NCBI RefSeq assembly: GCF_003635165.1
Contig: NZ_ML058611.1
Location: 1 to 45,668, forward strand
Direction of reading: 5' to 3'
DNA from: Burkholderia sp. Nafp2/4-1b
Lineage (GTDB): Bacteria; Pseudomonadota; Gammaproteobacteria; Burkholderiales; Burkholderiaceae
Length of the DNA: 45,668 nucleotides
A model generated the notes under the pieces. It did no database searches. It was not told where the DNA came from and worked only from the letters and a program-made list of their open reading frames with translations. The position numbers and the translations under genes are program-made. This document shows positions 1 through 8,782 of this stretch, one piece after another (within the stretch, counting starts at the first letter, position 1; every line of letters starts with the position of its first letter).

Positions 1-540
1 GATAGTTCTGCAGGGCCGACTAAAGAATGTCGCCTTCTCCAGTTTGAATTCGTGTCCCATAATTCGTCCGAACTTTGAATGACGGGTGAGTCAAGCAGGC
101 GGGACCCACGGCATACCGTGACGGACGTTGCGCGATTCGAGTCCCGCAAGCAAATGGAAAATACGGTCGCAAAGTAGTCGATTCAGTTGCAAACGAACAA
201 ATAAGAGAGACGGGGTTGGTCGCGGTCTGCGCGACATTCAATGCGGAATGCTCAGGTGACGGGTTGAATCGCGAGATTCGACCGGGGGCGAACACGTCCT
301 GGCCAAGCAGTCTGCACTCCTGATGTATTGGTCGAATCAACGGAACGGGCCGGTAATCATGCCGGCAGCCCGAGGGGAGCGTGCGCGCTGTCGATCTGCG
401 CGTGGCGTCGTGTCGCCATCGGCGTGACGGACGGGATCCCTACGTTTCACACCGAAGTTGAAGTTGGAGTCGAAGCTGAAGCTGTGAACAACCTTAAGCA
501 GTCCGTATTCAAATCAAACGCAAAAAAACGGAGCAAAAAA
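1..540. other. Upstream region of the adhesin gene, no convincing gene
   Basis: No convincing coding sequence is seen here. A 106-codon minus-strand frame at 20-340 lacks a ribosome site and a recognisable domain. The stretch is less GC-rich than the genes that follow. It contains a hairpin, GGTTGAATC (262-270) with GATTCGACC (275-283) around a GCGA loop, and a further copy of the half, GGTCGAATC, at 330-338. These could be binding sites for a regulator of the adhesin gene. No clear -35/-10 pair could be assigned. Confidence 0.4.
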
Positions 541-3500
541 ATGAAGAGGAACCAGATTTCGGCGCTCGTCGCCGCCATGTTTGCAGGTGCTGGCGTGCTG
601 GTCGCGGGGGCCGCACATGCAGACAACTTCGTCGATCGCGGCAACCCGGACAACGCGCTGAACGGGCAGTGCATCGACGGGACGAACCCGGCGTGTATCG
701 CGACGAAGAACGGGACGTTCGTCGCGACCAGCACCACGAACTTCACGTCGGGCACGAACGCGAAGGCCAGCTCCAGCGGTATCGCGATCGGCGATCAGTC
801 GAACGCGGGCAGCCAGAGCGGCGGCAGCAGCGGCGGCGGTATCGCGATCGGCGTTGGTGCGCAGGCGCTCGCGAACTCGTCGACGGCAATCGGCACGGTA
901 GCGCTCGCGCAAGGCAATACGGCGCTCGCGATGGGCCGCCAGTCGGCCGCGATCGGCGATTTCTCGATGGCGATCGGCAACGTCGCCGATGCGCATGGCA
1001 CGAGCTCGATCGCACTTGGCCACTCGGCACTTGCGAGCGGCGATCGTTCCGTTGCGATCGGCGGCGCGAACCCGACCACCAGCGACGGCGTGTCGAACGG
1101 CGCATCGTACGACGCGGCGACGCAGACGCGTGCCGGCGGCACGCAGTCCGTCGCGATCGGCGCCGGTGCGCAGACCAACGACAACAACCAGGTCGCGATC
1201 GGCTCCGGCAGCGTCGGCGCGAACAACGGCGGCACGCCCGTGTTCGGCGGCACGGCGGCACCGGTCGGCGGCGCGGTCTCGTTCGGCTCGCTCGGCCACG
1301 AGCGGCAGATCAAGAACGTCGCGGCCGGCGCGGCCGATACCGACGCCGTCAACGTCCAGCAGCTGAAGAACGTCAACAGCACGCTCAGCACCGGCATCGC
1401 CAACGTCGACGCGCGCGTGACCTCGGTCGGCAATACGCTGTCGACGTCGATCGCGAACGTCGACCAGCGCGTGACGAACGTCGGCAACAGCCTCAGCACG
1501 AGCATCGTCACGGCGACGCAAAACGTCGTCAAATATACCGACGATTCGCATGCCGCGATCGCGCTCGACGGCGCCAGCGGCACGACGATCAGCGGCCTTG
1601 CGGCCGGCGTCGCCGATACCGACGCGGTCAACGTCGGGCAACTGAAAGGCACCGTCGCACCGTTGCAGACGTCGCTGTCGACGGCCGCAGCGAACATCAC
1701 GAACCTGCAGGACAACGTGACGGGCCTCAACGCATCGCTGAGCACGGCCGCGTCGAACATCGGCAGCCTGCAGGCAGCCGATGCGCGCAACGTGAAGTAC
1801 GACGGTGCGAGCGGCTTCGATTCGGTCACGTTCGCCGGCCCGAACGGCACGACGCTGCACAACGTCGCGGACGGCGTGGCCGCGCACGACGCGGTGAACG
1901 TCGGGCAACTGGGCAGCGGCCTCGCGTCGCTGAGCACGAGCGTGACCAACAACGTCAACACGACGATCGGCAACCTGAGCACGTCGATCGCGAACCAGAT
2001 CGGCAACGCGACGAGGAACGCGGTGCAGTACGACGACGATGCGCATGGTGGCGTCACGCTCGGCGGCCAGGGCGCGGCGGCGCCGGTCGGCCTGCACAAC
2101 GTCGCGGACGGCGTCGCCGCGCACGACGCGGTGAACGTCGGCCAGCTCGGCAAGGCGACCGACACGCTGAACCAGTCGATTGCCAACGTCGGCAACAGCG
2201 TGACGAAGCTCGGCGACCAGGTCACGACGAACACCGGCAACATTGCGGCGCTGCAGCAGGATGCGCTGCAATGGAATGCGAACCTCGGCACCTACGACGC
2301 GAGCCACGGCGGCAACGCGCCGCAACGCATCGGCAACCTCGCGGCCGGCCGGAACGGCACCGACGCGGTCAACGTCGATCAGCTGAACGCGGCGATTCAC
2401 GACGGCACGAGCCAGCTCGACGCGCTCGCCGTGAAGTACGACGACGCGAGCAAGCGCCAGGTGTCGCTCGGCGCGGGTAACGGCGGGGTGCCGGTGCGCG
2501 TGACCAACGTCGCGGAAGGCAACGTCGCGGCCGGCAGCACGGATGCGGTGAACGGCGCGCAATTGCGCCGCACGATCGACGGCACGGCGGCCGCGCTCGG
2601 CGGCGGCGCGACGGCGAATACGGATGGTTCGATCACGGCACCGTCGTACAAGATCGGCGGCGATTCATTCAACAACGTCGGCGACGCACTGACGAACCTC
2701 GATGGCCGCGTCGGCAGCAACACGACGACGCTCGAGAATCACGAAACGCGCCTCGGCAATGCCGAAACGAACATCGCGGGCAACACGACCGCGATCGTCG
2801 GGCTGCAGAAGGACGCGCTGCAGTTCGATCCGACGCTCGGCGCGTACAGCGCGGCACGCGGCGGCGTGCCGACCAAGGTGACCAACGTCGCCGACGGCAA
2901 CCTCGCCGCGGGCAGCACCGACGCGGTGAACGGCGGCCAGTTGTACGGCGTGAAGTCGGATCTCGAGCAGCAGATCACGCAGGTGTCGAACCAGACGGGC
3001 GAAGCCGTGAAGAACGTCGTCAAGTACGACGTCGACGGCAACGGCAACCGTCTCAATTCGGTGTCGCTCGTCGGTGGCAACGCGAATGCGGCGGTCGTGC
3101 TGAAGAACGTCGCGGCCGGCACGGACGACACGGACGCGGTGAACGTGAAGCAGCTGAAGTCGGTGCAGTCGAACCTCGACCAGCTCGGCGCGCTCGCGGT
3201 GCAGTACGACGACGCGTCGAAGAGCTCGATCACGCTCGGCGGTGCAGGCGGCACGCGCATCACCAACGTGAAGGCCGGCACGCTCAGCGCGACCAGCACC
3301 GACGCGGTGAACGGTTCGCAGTTGTACGCGACGAATCAGCAGGTGTCGAAGAACACCACCGACATCTCCAACCTGCAAGGGAACGTGACCGACATCGCGA
3401 ACGGCAAGGCCGGCCTCGTGCAGCAGCAGAATCCGAACGGCGCGATTACCGTCGGCAAGGACTCGGGCGGCACCAGCGTGAACTTCTCCGGCACGGCCGG

Positions 3501-4155
3501 CGACCGCGTGCTGACCGGTGTCGCGGCCGGCGTGAATGCCAACGACGCGGTCAACATGGCCCAGTTCAACGATGCGCTGAAGACCGCCGCGGCGAACGAC
3601 AAGGTCCGCACCGCGGCAACCGATGCGAACACGACGTGGATCGCGCGTGCCGATGCGGGTGCGATCGGCTCGACGGCGACGGCAACCGGCAAGAACGCGG
3701 TGGCGGTTGGTGCGGGCTCGGTGGCCGATCGCGACAATTCATTCTCGGTCGGCGCGAAGGGCAGCGAGCGGCAGATCACGAACGTCGCGGCCGGCACGGC
3801 GCCGACCGACGCGGTCAACGTGCAGCAGCTGAACGACAACATCAGTGCGGCGTCGACGCAGGCGAAGGGCTACACCGACCAGCGGATCGGGCAGGTGTAC
3901 AACGCGTTCAACGACCTGAAGAAGGACATGTACGGCGGCGTCGCGTCGGCGATGGCGGTGGCCGGGTTGCCCCAGCCGACGGGAGCGGGACGCTCGATGG
4001 TGTCGGCGGCAACGTCGAACTATCACGGCCAGCAAGGGTTCGCGGCCGGGTACTCGTACGTGACGGAGAGCAATCGCTGGGTCGTCAAGGCGTCGGTGAC
4101 GGGCAATACGCGCTCGGACTTCGGTGCGGTGGTCGGTGCGGGTTATCAGTTCTGA
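541..4155 (+). CDS. YadA-like trimeric autotransporter adhesin
   Basis: Type Vc secreted adhesin, expected to form a trimeric lollipop or stalk on the outer membrane and to mediate binding to surfaces, host matrix or other cells. The start at 541 is chosen because GGAG lies 7 bases upstream and the protein then opens with a normal signal peptide (MKRNQISALVAAMF..., cleavage after AHA). The longer frame from 328 would put 71 implausible residues before it. Product about 1204 aa. Head repeats of the AIGxxAxAxG type fill the first quarter. A long stalk carries about eleven neck motifs built around (T/H)DAVN(V/G)xQL, separated by coiled-coil and ST-rich segments. The last ~75 residues are a YadA anchor: the NAFNDLKKDMYGG helix, then four beta strands ending in a terminal Phe. 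The two neck motifs near 1861 and 2098 are identical in protein. The family is clear; the receptor is not predictable. Confidence 0.95.
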   Translation: MKRNQISALVAAMFAGAGVLVAGAAHADNFVDRGNPDNALNGQCIDGTNPACIATKNGTFVATSTTNFTSGTNAKASSSGIAIGDQSNAGSQSGGSSGGGIAIGVGAQALANSSTAIGTVALAQGNTALAMGRQSAAIGDFSMAIGNVADAHGTSSIALGHSALASGDRSVAIGGANPTTSDGVSNGASYDAATQTRAGGTQSVAIGAGAQTNDNNQVAIGSGSVGANNGGTPVFGGTAAPVGGAVSFGSLGHERQIKNVAAGAADTDAVNVQQLKNVNSTLSTGIANVDARVTSVGNTLSTSIANVDQRVTNVGNSLSTSIVTATQNVVKYTDDSHAAIALDGASGTTISGLAAGVADTDAVNVGQLKGTVAPLQTSLSTAAANITNLQDNVTGLNASLSTAASNIGSLQAADARNVKYDGASGFDSVTFAGPNGTTLHNVADGVAAHDAVNVGQLGSGLASLSTSVTNNVNTTIGNLSTSIANQIGNATRNAVQYDDDAHGGVTLGGQGAAAPVGLHNVADGVAAHDAVNVGQLGKATDTLNQSIANVGNSVTKLGDQVTTNTGNIAALQQDALQWNANLGTYDASHGGNAPQRIGNLAAGRNGTDAVNVDQLNAAIHDGTSQLDALAVKYDDASKRQVSLGAGNGGVPVRVTNVAEGNVAAGSTDAVNGAQLRRTIDGTAAALGGGATANTDGSITAPSYKIGGDSFNNVGDALTNLDGRVGSNTTTLENHETRLGNAETNIAGNTTAIVGLQKDALQFDPTLGAYSAARGGVPTKVTNVADGNLAAGSTDAVNGGQLYGVKSDLEQQITQVSNQTGEAVKNVVKYDVDGNGNRLNSVSLVGGNANAAVVLKNVAAGTDDTDAVNVKQLKSVQSNLDQLGALAVQYDDASKSSITLGGAGGTRITNVKAGTLSATSTDAVNGSQLYATNQQVSKNTTDISNLQGNVTDIANGKAGLVQQQNPNGAITVGKDSGGTSVNFSGTAGDRVLTGVAAGVNANDAVNMAQFNDALKTAAANDKVRTAATDANTTWIARADAGAIGSTATATGKNAVAVGAGSVADRDNSFSVGAKGSERQITNVAAGTAPTDAVNVQQLNDNISAASTQAKGYTDQRIGQVYNAFNDLKKDMYGGVASAMAVAGLPQPTGAGRSMVSAATSNYHGQQGFAAGYSYVTESNRWVVKASVTGNTRSDFGAVVGAGYQF

Positions 4156-4181
4156 CGCGGGCCGAACCGCGTTGAGCGGGC

Positions 4182-4287
4182 GGAAGCGGCGGACATGCGG
4201 GTGATGTCCGGCGCTTCCGGTACGTTGCAGGGCCCGGGGTCGCTGGTCGACCTCGGGCCGCTCCGCTTTGCACGAAGACGCGGAGCG
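4182..4287. terminator. Three tandem hairpins between convergent genes
   Basis: Between the stop of the adhesin gene and the stop of the converging gene are three stem-loops in a row. GGAAGCGGCGGACAT (4182-4196) pairs with ATGTCCGGCGCTTCC (4204-4218) with one mismatch. GGCCCGGGGTCG (4231-4242) pairs with CGACCTCGGGCC (4248-4259), counting one G-U pair. CGCTCCGC (4259-4266) pairs perfectly with GCGGAGCG (4280-4287). None has a T tract, so a bidirectional transcription-ending role is inferred from position only. Confidence 0.4.
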
Positions 4288-4321
4288 CCCGATAACGGGA
4301 ACCCCGGCTTTCGGCGCCTCG

Positions 4322-4711
4322 CTACTTCAACACCCCCTCCGCCACCAGCACCTCGTGCGCGGCCTTGAACGCGCTGAGCCCGTGCGGAATGCCCGAATAG
4401 GCGGTCGCGTGCAGCAGCGTCGCCTTGATTTCCTCGACGCTCACGCCGTTGTTGAGCGCACCCTTCACGTGCAGCTTCAGCTCGTTCGTATGGCCGCCGG
4501 CCGTCAGCATCGCGAGATTGAGCCGGCTGCGCGTCCTGCGATCGAGCGTTTCATCGCCCCATGCCCAGCCCCATGCCCACGCGGTGGTGGCGCGCTGGAA
4601 CGCCATCATGAACGCATCGGCCTTTTCCATCGACGCATCGACGTATTCCGGGCCGAGCACTTCACGGCGGATCGGCAAGCCTTTCTGAAACAGCGCGTCG
4701 TCTTCATTCAT
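4322..4711 (-). CDS. Carboxymuconolactone decarboxylase family protein
   Basis: Small (129 aa) all-helical protein of the CMD/AhpD-like fold related to 4-carboxymuconolactone decarboxylase (PcaC). The diagnostic core is visible: GGHTNELKLHVKGALNNG, then EEIKATLLHATAYSGIP, where the E...LHA...Y.G.P pattern is the family signature. Classical AhpD CxxC cysteines are absent, so a peroxidase role is unlikely. It is the last gene of the leftward catabolic operon, 15 bp after the NCS1 permease gene. This suggests a ring-fission or lactone-type decarboxylase or isomerase step, or an accessory role, rather than the protocatechuate pathway, since no other pca genes are present. The reaction is not assigned. 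Confidence 0.85.
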   Translation of the reverse strand: MNEDDALFQKGLPIRREVLGPEYVDASMEKADAFMMAFQRATTAWAWGWAWGDETLDRRTRSRLNLAMLTAGGHTNELKLHVKGALNNGVSVEEIKATLLHATAYSGIPHGLSAFKAAHEVLVAEGVLK

Positions 4712-4726
4712 GATCGATCTCCGTGT

Positions 4727-6136
4727 TTAATCCAAAGCAGCGCACGCCGGACACCGGCCGCGCGCACGCGAGCCGTCCTTCGACGCGGACAGGTAGCACA
4801 CCAGCGCGGTGACGACGAGCCCCACCATCCACGACACGTCCGCGCCGCCGAGCATCGAGGCCCACGCGCCGTGGAAGAAACTCTCGTCCATGAACGGCAC
4901 CTGGACCGCGATGCCGAACACGTAGATCGCGAGCGCCTTCACGTTGAACGTGCCATACACGCCGCCATTGCTGCTGATGATTTCCGTGACGCGGTAGTGG
5001 CGGCGCTTGATCAGGTAGAAGTCGATCAGGTTGATCGCGATCCACGGCGCCAGCACGATGCGCAGCGCGAAGATCGCATTCAGGAAGATCGAGATGAAGT
5101 TGCTCGACGCCCATAGCGCGGTGACGGTCGACGCGACCAGCAGCACCGCCGACACGACGACGCGCACGTTGCGGCCGGGCACCCAGTGCGGGCGGAAGGT
5201 CTGCGCGGCGGTGATGAACGACAGCACCGCGCCATACAGGTTCATCCCGTTGTGGCCGATGATGTTGACGAGGAACAGGAAGATCAGCACGTAGCCGAAT
5301 GCGCCGGTCTGCTCGCGGATCGCCTGCATCGCGTCGGTCGAATGCCCGGTGCTGACCGCGAGCAGGCCGAACAGGAACGCGAAGATCGTGCCCAGCGACG
5401 TGCCGAAATAGGTGTACGCAAAGGTCTTGCCGAATCCGGTGGATGCCGGCAGATAGCGCGAATAGTCGGACGTATAGGGGGCGAAGCTGATCTGCCACAC
5501 CGCGCACAGCCCGAACATCGCGAACCAGTTCGCGAGATCGAAATGGCCGTGCGCGAAGATCCGCGCGTCGAGACCCGGCGCCATCAGCGCGATGCCGATC
5601 GCGAGCGCGCCGCCCATGAACCACGCGCCGATCTTGTTGAAGCGATGAATGAAGTGGCAGCCGATCACGCCGACGAGCGTCGCGAGCACCGCGCCGATCA
5701 CCGTCGCGACCGGCACGGGTACCGCGGGCACTGCGGTGTGCAGCGTCTTGCCGGCAAGAATGATGTTCGACACGAAGAAGCCGAGGTAGATCAGCGTGGT
5801 GAATCCCACCACCAGCAGCGACCCGTAGCGGCCGAACTGCGCGCGGCTCTGGATCATCTGCGGCACGCCGACCAGCGGCCCCTGCGCGGACGTGAGCGCG
5901 TGGAAGATCGCGCCGAAGAACTGCCCGGCCGCGATCGCGAGAATCGCGCTGACCAGGTCGAGATGGAACACCAGCACCGACGTGGCGCCCGAGATCACGG
6001 CCAGCGGGGCGACGTTCGTGCAGAACCACAGTGTGAAGAGGTCGGCCGGCTTGCCGTGCCGCGCCTCCGGCGGAACATATTCAATCGAGTTGCTTTCGAT
6101 GGCGAGAACGCTGCCGTCGCTTTCCTGCGTTGTCAT
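4727..6136 (-). CDS. NCS1 family nucleobase/hydantoin-type permease
   Basis: Inner-membrane secondary transporter of the nucleobase:cation symporter-1 family (CodB, PucI, Mhp1 relatives), which import cytosine, purines, allantoin, hydantoins, thiamine or pyridoxine. The start at 6136 (MTTQESDG) has GGAGA upstream; a longer in-frame start at 6205 has an Arg-rich extension without a ribosome site. Product about 469 aa with around twelve hydrophobic helices. The signature SFAPYTSDYSRYLP and the upstream QMIQSRAQFGRYG segment are typical of the family. It lies between an aldehyde dehydrogenase gene (115 bp gap) and the CMD-like gene (15 bp gap). This supports uptake of a small N-heterocycle as the operon's substrate, but the family alone does not fix which one. 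Confidence 0.93.
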   Translation of the reverse strand: MTTQESDGSVLAIESNSIEYVPPEARHGKPADLFTLWFCTNVAPLAVISGATSVLVFHLDLVSAILAIAAGQFFGAIFHALTSAQGPLVGVPQMIQSRAQFGRYGSLLVVGFTTLIYLGFFVSNIILAGKTLHTAVPAVPVPVATVIGAVLATLVGVIGCHFIHRFNKIGAWFMGGALAIGIALMAPGLDARIFAHGHFDLANWFAMFGLCAVWQISFAPYTSDYSRYLPASTGFGKTFAYTYFGTSLGTIFAFLFGLLAVSTGHSTDAMQAIREQTGAFGYVLIFLFLVNIIGHNGMNLYGAVLSFITAAQTFRPHWVPGRNVRVVVSAVLLVASTVTALWASSNFISIFLNAIFALRIVLAPWIAINLIDFYLIKRRHYRVTEIISSNGGVYGTFNVKALAIYVFGIAVQVPFMDESFFHGAWASMLGGADVSWMVGLVVTALVCYLSASKDGSRARGRCPACAALD

Positions 6137-6251
6137 GCTGTCTCCATTTTTATTGCCGGGGCCATGCGTCGCCGCACGCGCTCGATGACGCGCGCGGCGC
6201 GGCATGGCCTCCGCGGCCTTGAATCGATACTGCAGGCGAATGCGCAGCCGC

Positions 6252-7721
6252 TCAACGCATCACGAACGGGTCGCTGATCGGATCGTCCGACGTGCGCAGC
6301 CACACGGACTTCGTGGTCGTGTATTCGAGCGCGGCGCTCAGGCCGCCTTCGCGGCCGTGCCCGGACAGCCCGAAGCCGCCGAACGGCACGAGCGGCGATA
6401 CGGCCCGATAGGTGTTGATCCACACGATGCCCGAGCGCACGCGTTTCGACACGCGGTGCGCACGCGTGAGATTGGTCGTGAAGATGCCGGCCGCGAGGCC
6501 GTAGGCCGTGCTGTTCGCCTTGTCGATCGCTTCCTGTTCGGAGTCGAACGTATCGACCGACAGCACCGGGCCGAACAGTTCGGTCGTGATGCTGTCGGCT
6601 TGCGCGACACCGGTGCAGTCGAGGATCGTCGGCGCGTAGTAGAACCCGTCGCGCTCCAGCTTCTTTCCGCCTGCGAGCACCTTCGCACCCTGGCGCACCG
6701 AACTGGCGACCACGGCCTCGATGTTGCGAAGCTGCCGCTCGGTACACAGCGGCCCGTATTCCGTTTCCCGCTCGTTGGGCGAGCCGACGCGAATGCGCGA
6801 CACGCGTTCGACCAGCAGCGCCAGGAACCGCTCCTTGACGGACGCCTCGATCAGCAGCCGCGAACCGGCGACGCAGCTCTGGCCGCTCGCCGCGAAGATC
6901 GCGGCGACCTGCGCGTTCACCGCGCTCTGGATATCGGTATCGGCGAACACGATGAACGGCGACTTGCCGCCGAGCTCGAGCGACACCTTCGCGAGGTTGT
7001 TGGCCGTGTTCCGCACGATATGGCGCGCGGTCTCCGGGCCGCCGGTGAACGCGACCTTGTCCACGCCCGGGTGGCTGCTCAGCACCGCGCCGCATTCCGG
7101 GCCGAAGCCGGTAATCACGTTGACGACGCCCGGCGGAAAGCCGGCCTCGTGCACGACGCGCGCGAATTCGAGCAGCGGCCCCGGCGCTTCCTCGGACGCC
7201 TTCAGCACCACCGTGCAGCCGGCCGCAAGGGCCGGGCCGACCTTGACCGCGGAGAGGAACAGCTGGCTGTTCCAGGGCACGATAGCGGCGACCACGCCGA
7301 CCGGCTGCCGCTCCAGCCACACCTGCATGTCGGGCTTGTCGACGGGAATGCTGCTGCCTTCGAGCTTGTCGGCGATGCCGGCGTAGTAGCGGTAATACTC
7401 GGCCACGTACGCGATCTGGCTCGACGTTTCGCGGATGATCTTCCCGGTGTCGTTCGTTTCGATTTCGGCGAGCCGCGGGGCAGCTTGTTCGACGAGATCG
7501 GCGAGCCTGTACAGCAGCTTGCCGCGCGCGGAGGCGGTAAGACCTGCCCACGCGGGATCGGTCAGCGCACGGCCGGCGGCCGCCACCGCGCGGTTCACCT
7601 CGTCGGTGCGGGCTTCCGGCATCTGCGCCCACACGGCGCCGGTCGCCGGATTGATGCTGCCGAAGGTCGCGGCGCCGGGCTCGAACTGGCCGTCGATATA
7701 CAGCTGAAATTGCGCATTCAT
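6252..7721 (-). CDS. NAD(P)-dependent aldehyde dehydrogenase
   Basis: Class 3-like aldehyde dehydrogenase superfamily member (489 aa, full length) that oxidises an aldehyde to the acid. Visible landmarks are the cofactor-binding IVPWNSQL stretch, the FTGGPETA loop, the general base Glu in LELGGKSPF, the catalytic Cys in ASGQSCVAGSR, and the C-terminal PFGGFGLSG motif. It is embedded in the leftward operon, 12 bp after the luciferase-like monooxygenase gene, so it probably oxidises the aldehyde made by ring or C-N bond cleavage. It is clearly different in sequence from the second aldehyde dehydrogenase at 18679-20139. The substrate is inferred from context only. Confidence 0.92.
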   Translation of the reverse strand: MNAQFQLYIDGQFEPGAATFGSINPATGAVWAQMPEARTDEVNRAVAAAGRALTDPAWAGLTASARGKLLYRLADLVEQAAPRLAEIETNDTGKIIRETSSQIAYVAEYYRYYAGIADKLEGSSIPVDKPDMQVWLERQPVGVVAAIVPWNSQLFLSAVKVGPALAAGCTVVLKASEEAPGPLLEFARVVHEAGFPPGVVNVITGFGPECGAVLSSHPGVDKVAFTGGPETARHIVRNTANNLAKVSLELGGKSPFIVFADTDIQSAVNAQVAAIFAASGQSCVAGSRLLIEASVKERFLALLVERVSRIRVGSPNERETEYGPLCTERQLRNIEAVVASSVRQGAKVLAGGKKLERDGFYYAPTILDCTGVAQADSITTELFGPVLSVDTFDSEQEAIDKANSTAYGLAAGIFTTNLTRAHRVSKRVRSGIVWINTYRAVSPLVPFGGFGLSGHGREGGLSAALEYTTTKSVWLRTSDDPISDPFVMR

Positions 7722-7733
7722 CGCATCGTCCCC

Positions 7734-8771
7734 TTACTGGAACGCAGGCATCACGTCGCGGATCATCCGCTCGAGCGACGCCTTCTTGCGCTCGAAGCTC
7801 ATCCCGGTATCGATCCAGAACGAGTACTCGTCGAAACCGAGCGCTTCATAGGCCTTCAGGCGCGCAATGACTTCCGCGGGCGTGCCGATCACGTTGTTCT
7901 TGCGCATCGCGTCCGGCGTGTAGAACGGATGCGCGGCAATTTCGTCGCGGCTCAGCGGCTTGATCATCCCGCGGCTGACCGGTCGCTCGTTCTTGAACCA
8001 CGCGCCGAAGTAGTTGTAGAACACGTTCACTTCGTCGGCGGCCAGTTGCGCATCGTCCTCGCTGCTCGCCACATAGGTGTGACGCAGCAGCATGATCTGC
8101 GGACGCGGCACGTCGCTGAACTTCTCGCACGCGGCGTTGAAGTGGCCGACCAGCTTCTCGACTTCCTCGTCGCCGAGGTGCAGCGGCGTGACCTGCACGT
8201 TGCAGCCGTTCGCGACCGCGAACTCGTGGCTGTTCGGATCGCGCGCGGCCACCCAGATCGGCGGATGCGGGCGCTGCAGCGGCAGCGGCGACGACGTCGT
8301 CGCCGGGAATTGCCAGAACTCGCCTTCGTGCGCGTAATCGCCTTCCCACAGCTTCTTCACCGCCGGAATGAGTTCGCGCATGCGCTGGCCCGCGCCCCAC
8401 GCGTCGAGGCCCGGCATCAGGCGCTCGTATTCGAACGAGTAGGCGCCGCGCGCGATGCCCAGTTCCAGCCGGCCGCCCGAGATGATGTCGGTCATCGCCG
8501 CTTCGCCGGCGAGCTTGATCGGGTGCCAGAACGGCGCGACGACCGTGCCGGTGCCGAGCCGCACGCGCTTCGTCTTGTTGGCGAGATCGGCGAGGTTGAT
8601 GAACGGGTTCGGCGCGATCGTGAAATCCATGCCGTGGTGCTCGCCCGTCCAGACGGCGTGCATGCCGCCGCGATCGGCGATCTGGCACAGCTCGACCATT
8701 TCGTCGTACAGCTGCTTTTGGCTGGTCTGGTCGGAGACGCGCTCCATGTGTACGAAAAGCGAAAAACGCAT
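7734..8771 (-). CDS. Luciferase-like (LLM) flavin-dependent monooxygenase
   Basis: Oxygenase of the bacterial-luciferase-like family, TIM-barrel fold, about 345 aa. Members next to flavin reductases use FMNH2 and O2 to oxygenate or cleave a substrate. The start at 8771 (MRFSLFVHMERVSD) is preceded by AAAGGTC. Family landmarks seen are MHAVWTGEHHGMDF near the N-terminus, the RLGTGTVVAPFWHP strand, SGGRLELGIARGAYSFEYE, PIWVAARDPNS, and the C-terminal VIGTPAEVIARLKAYEALGFDEY. It starts 11 bp after the flavin reductase gene, consistent with a two-component system. Within the locus it is the likely ring-opening or C-N cleaving enzyme. F420 dependence is possible for the superfamily, but the adjacent reductase favours FMN. 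Confidence 0.93.
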   Translation of the reverse strand: MRFSLFVHMERVSDQTSQKQLYDEMVELCQIADRGGMHAVWTGEHHGMDFTIAPNPFINLADLANKTKRVRLGTGTVVAPFWHPIKLAGEAAMTDIISGGRLELGIARGAYSFEYERLMPGLDAWGAGQRMRELIPAVKKLWEGDYAHEGEFWQFPATTSSPLPLQRPHPPIWVAARDPNSHEFAVANGCNVQVTPLHLGDEEVEKLVGHFNAACEKFSDVPRPQIMLLRHTYVASSEDDAQLAADEVNVFYNYFGAWFKNERPVSRGMIKPLSRDEIAAHPFYTPDAMRKNNVIGTPAEVIARLKAYEALGFDEYSFWIDTGMSFERKKASLERMIRDVMPAFQ

Positions 8772-8782
8772 GATGTGACCTT

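Noticed and set aside
20..340. 106-codon minus-strand frame at the left end
   Set aside because: No ribosome site, no recognisable domain, and it overlaps the upstream regulatory region of the adhesin.
328..540. N-terminal extension of the adhesin frame
   Set aside because: No ribosome site at 328, and the encoded 71 residues precede a perfect signal peptide that begins at 541 behind GGAG.
514..2562. Long minus-strand reading frame opposite the adhesin gene
   Set aside because: It is Arg/Ala/Val/Asp-rich and repetitive, the mirror of the repeat-rich coding strand in GC-rich DNA; no domain or ribosome site.
4322..4711. Assignment as pcaC of the protocatechuate pathway
   Set aside because: No other pca genes nearby; only the family fold is supported.
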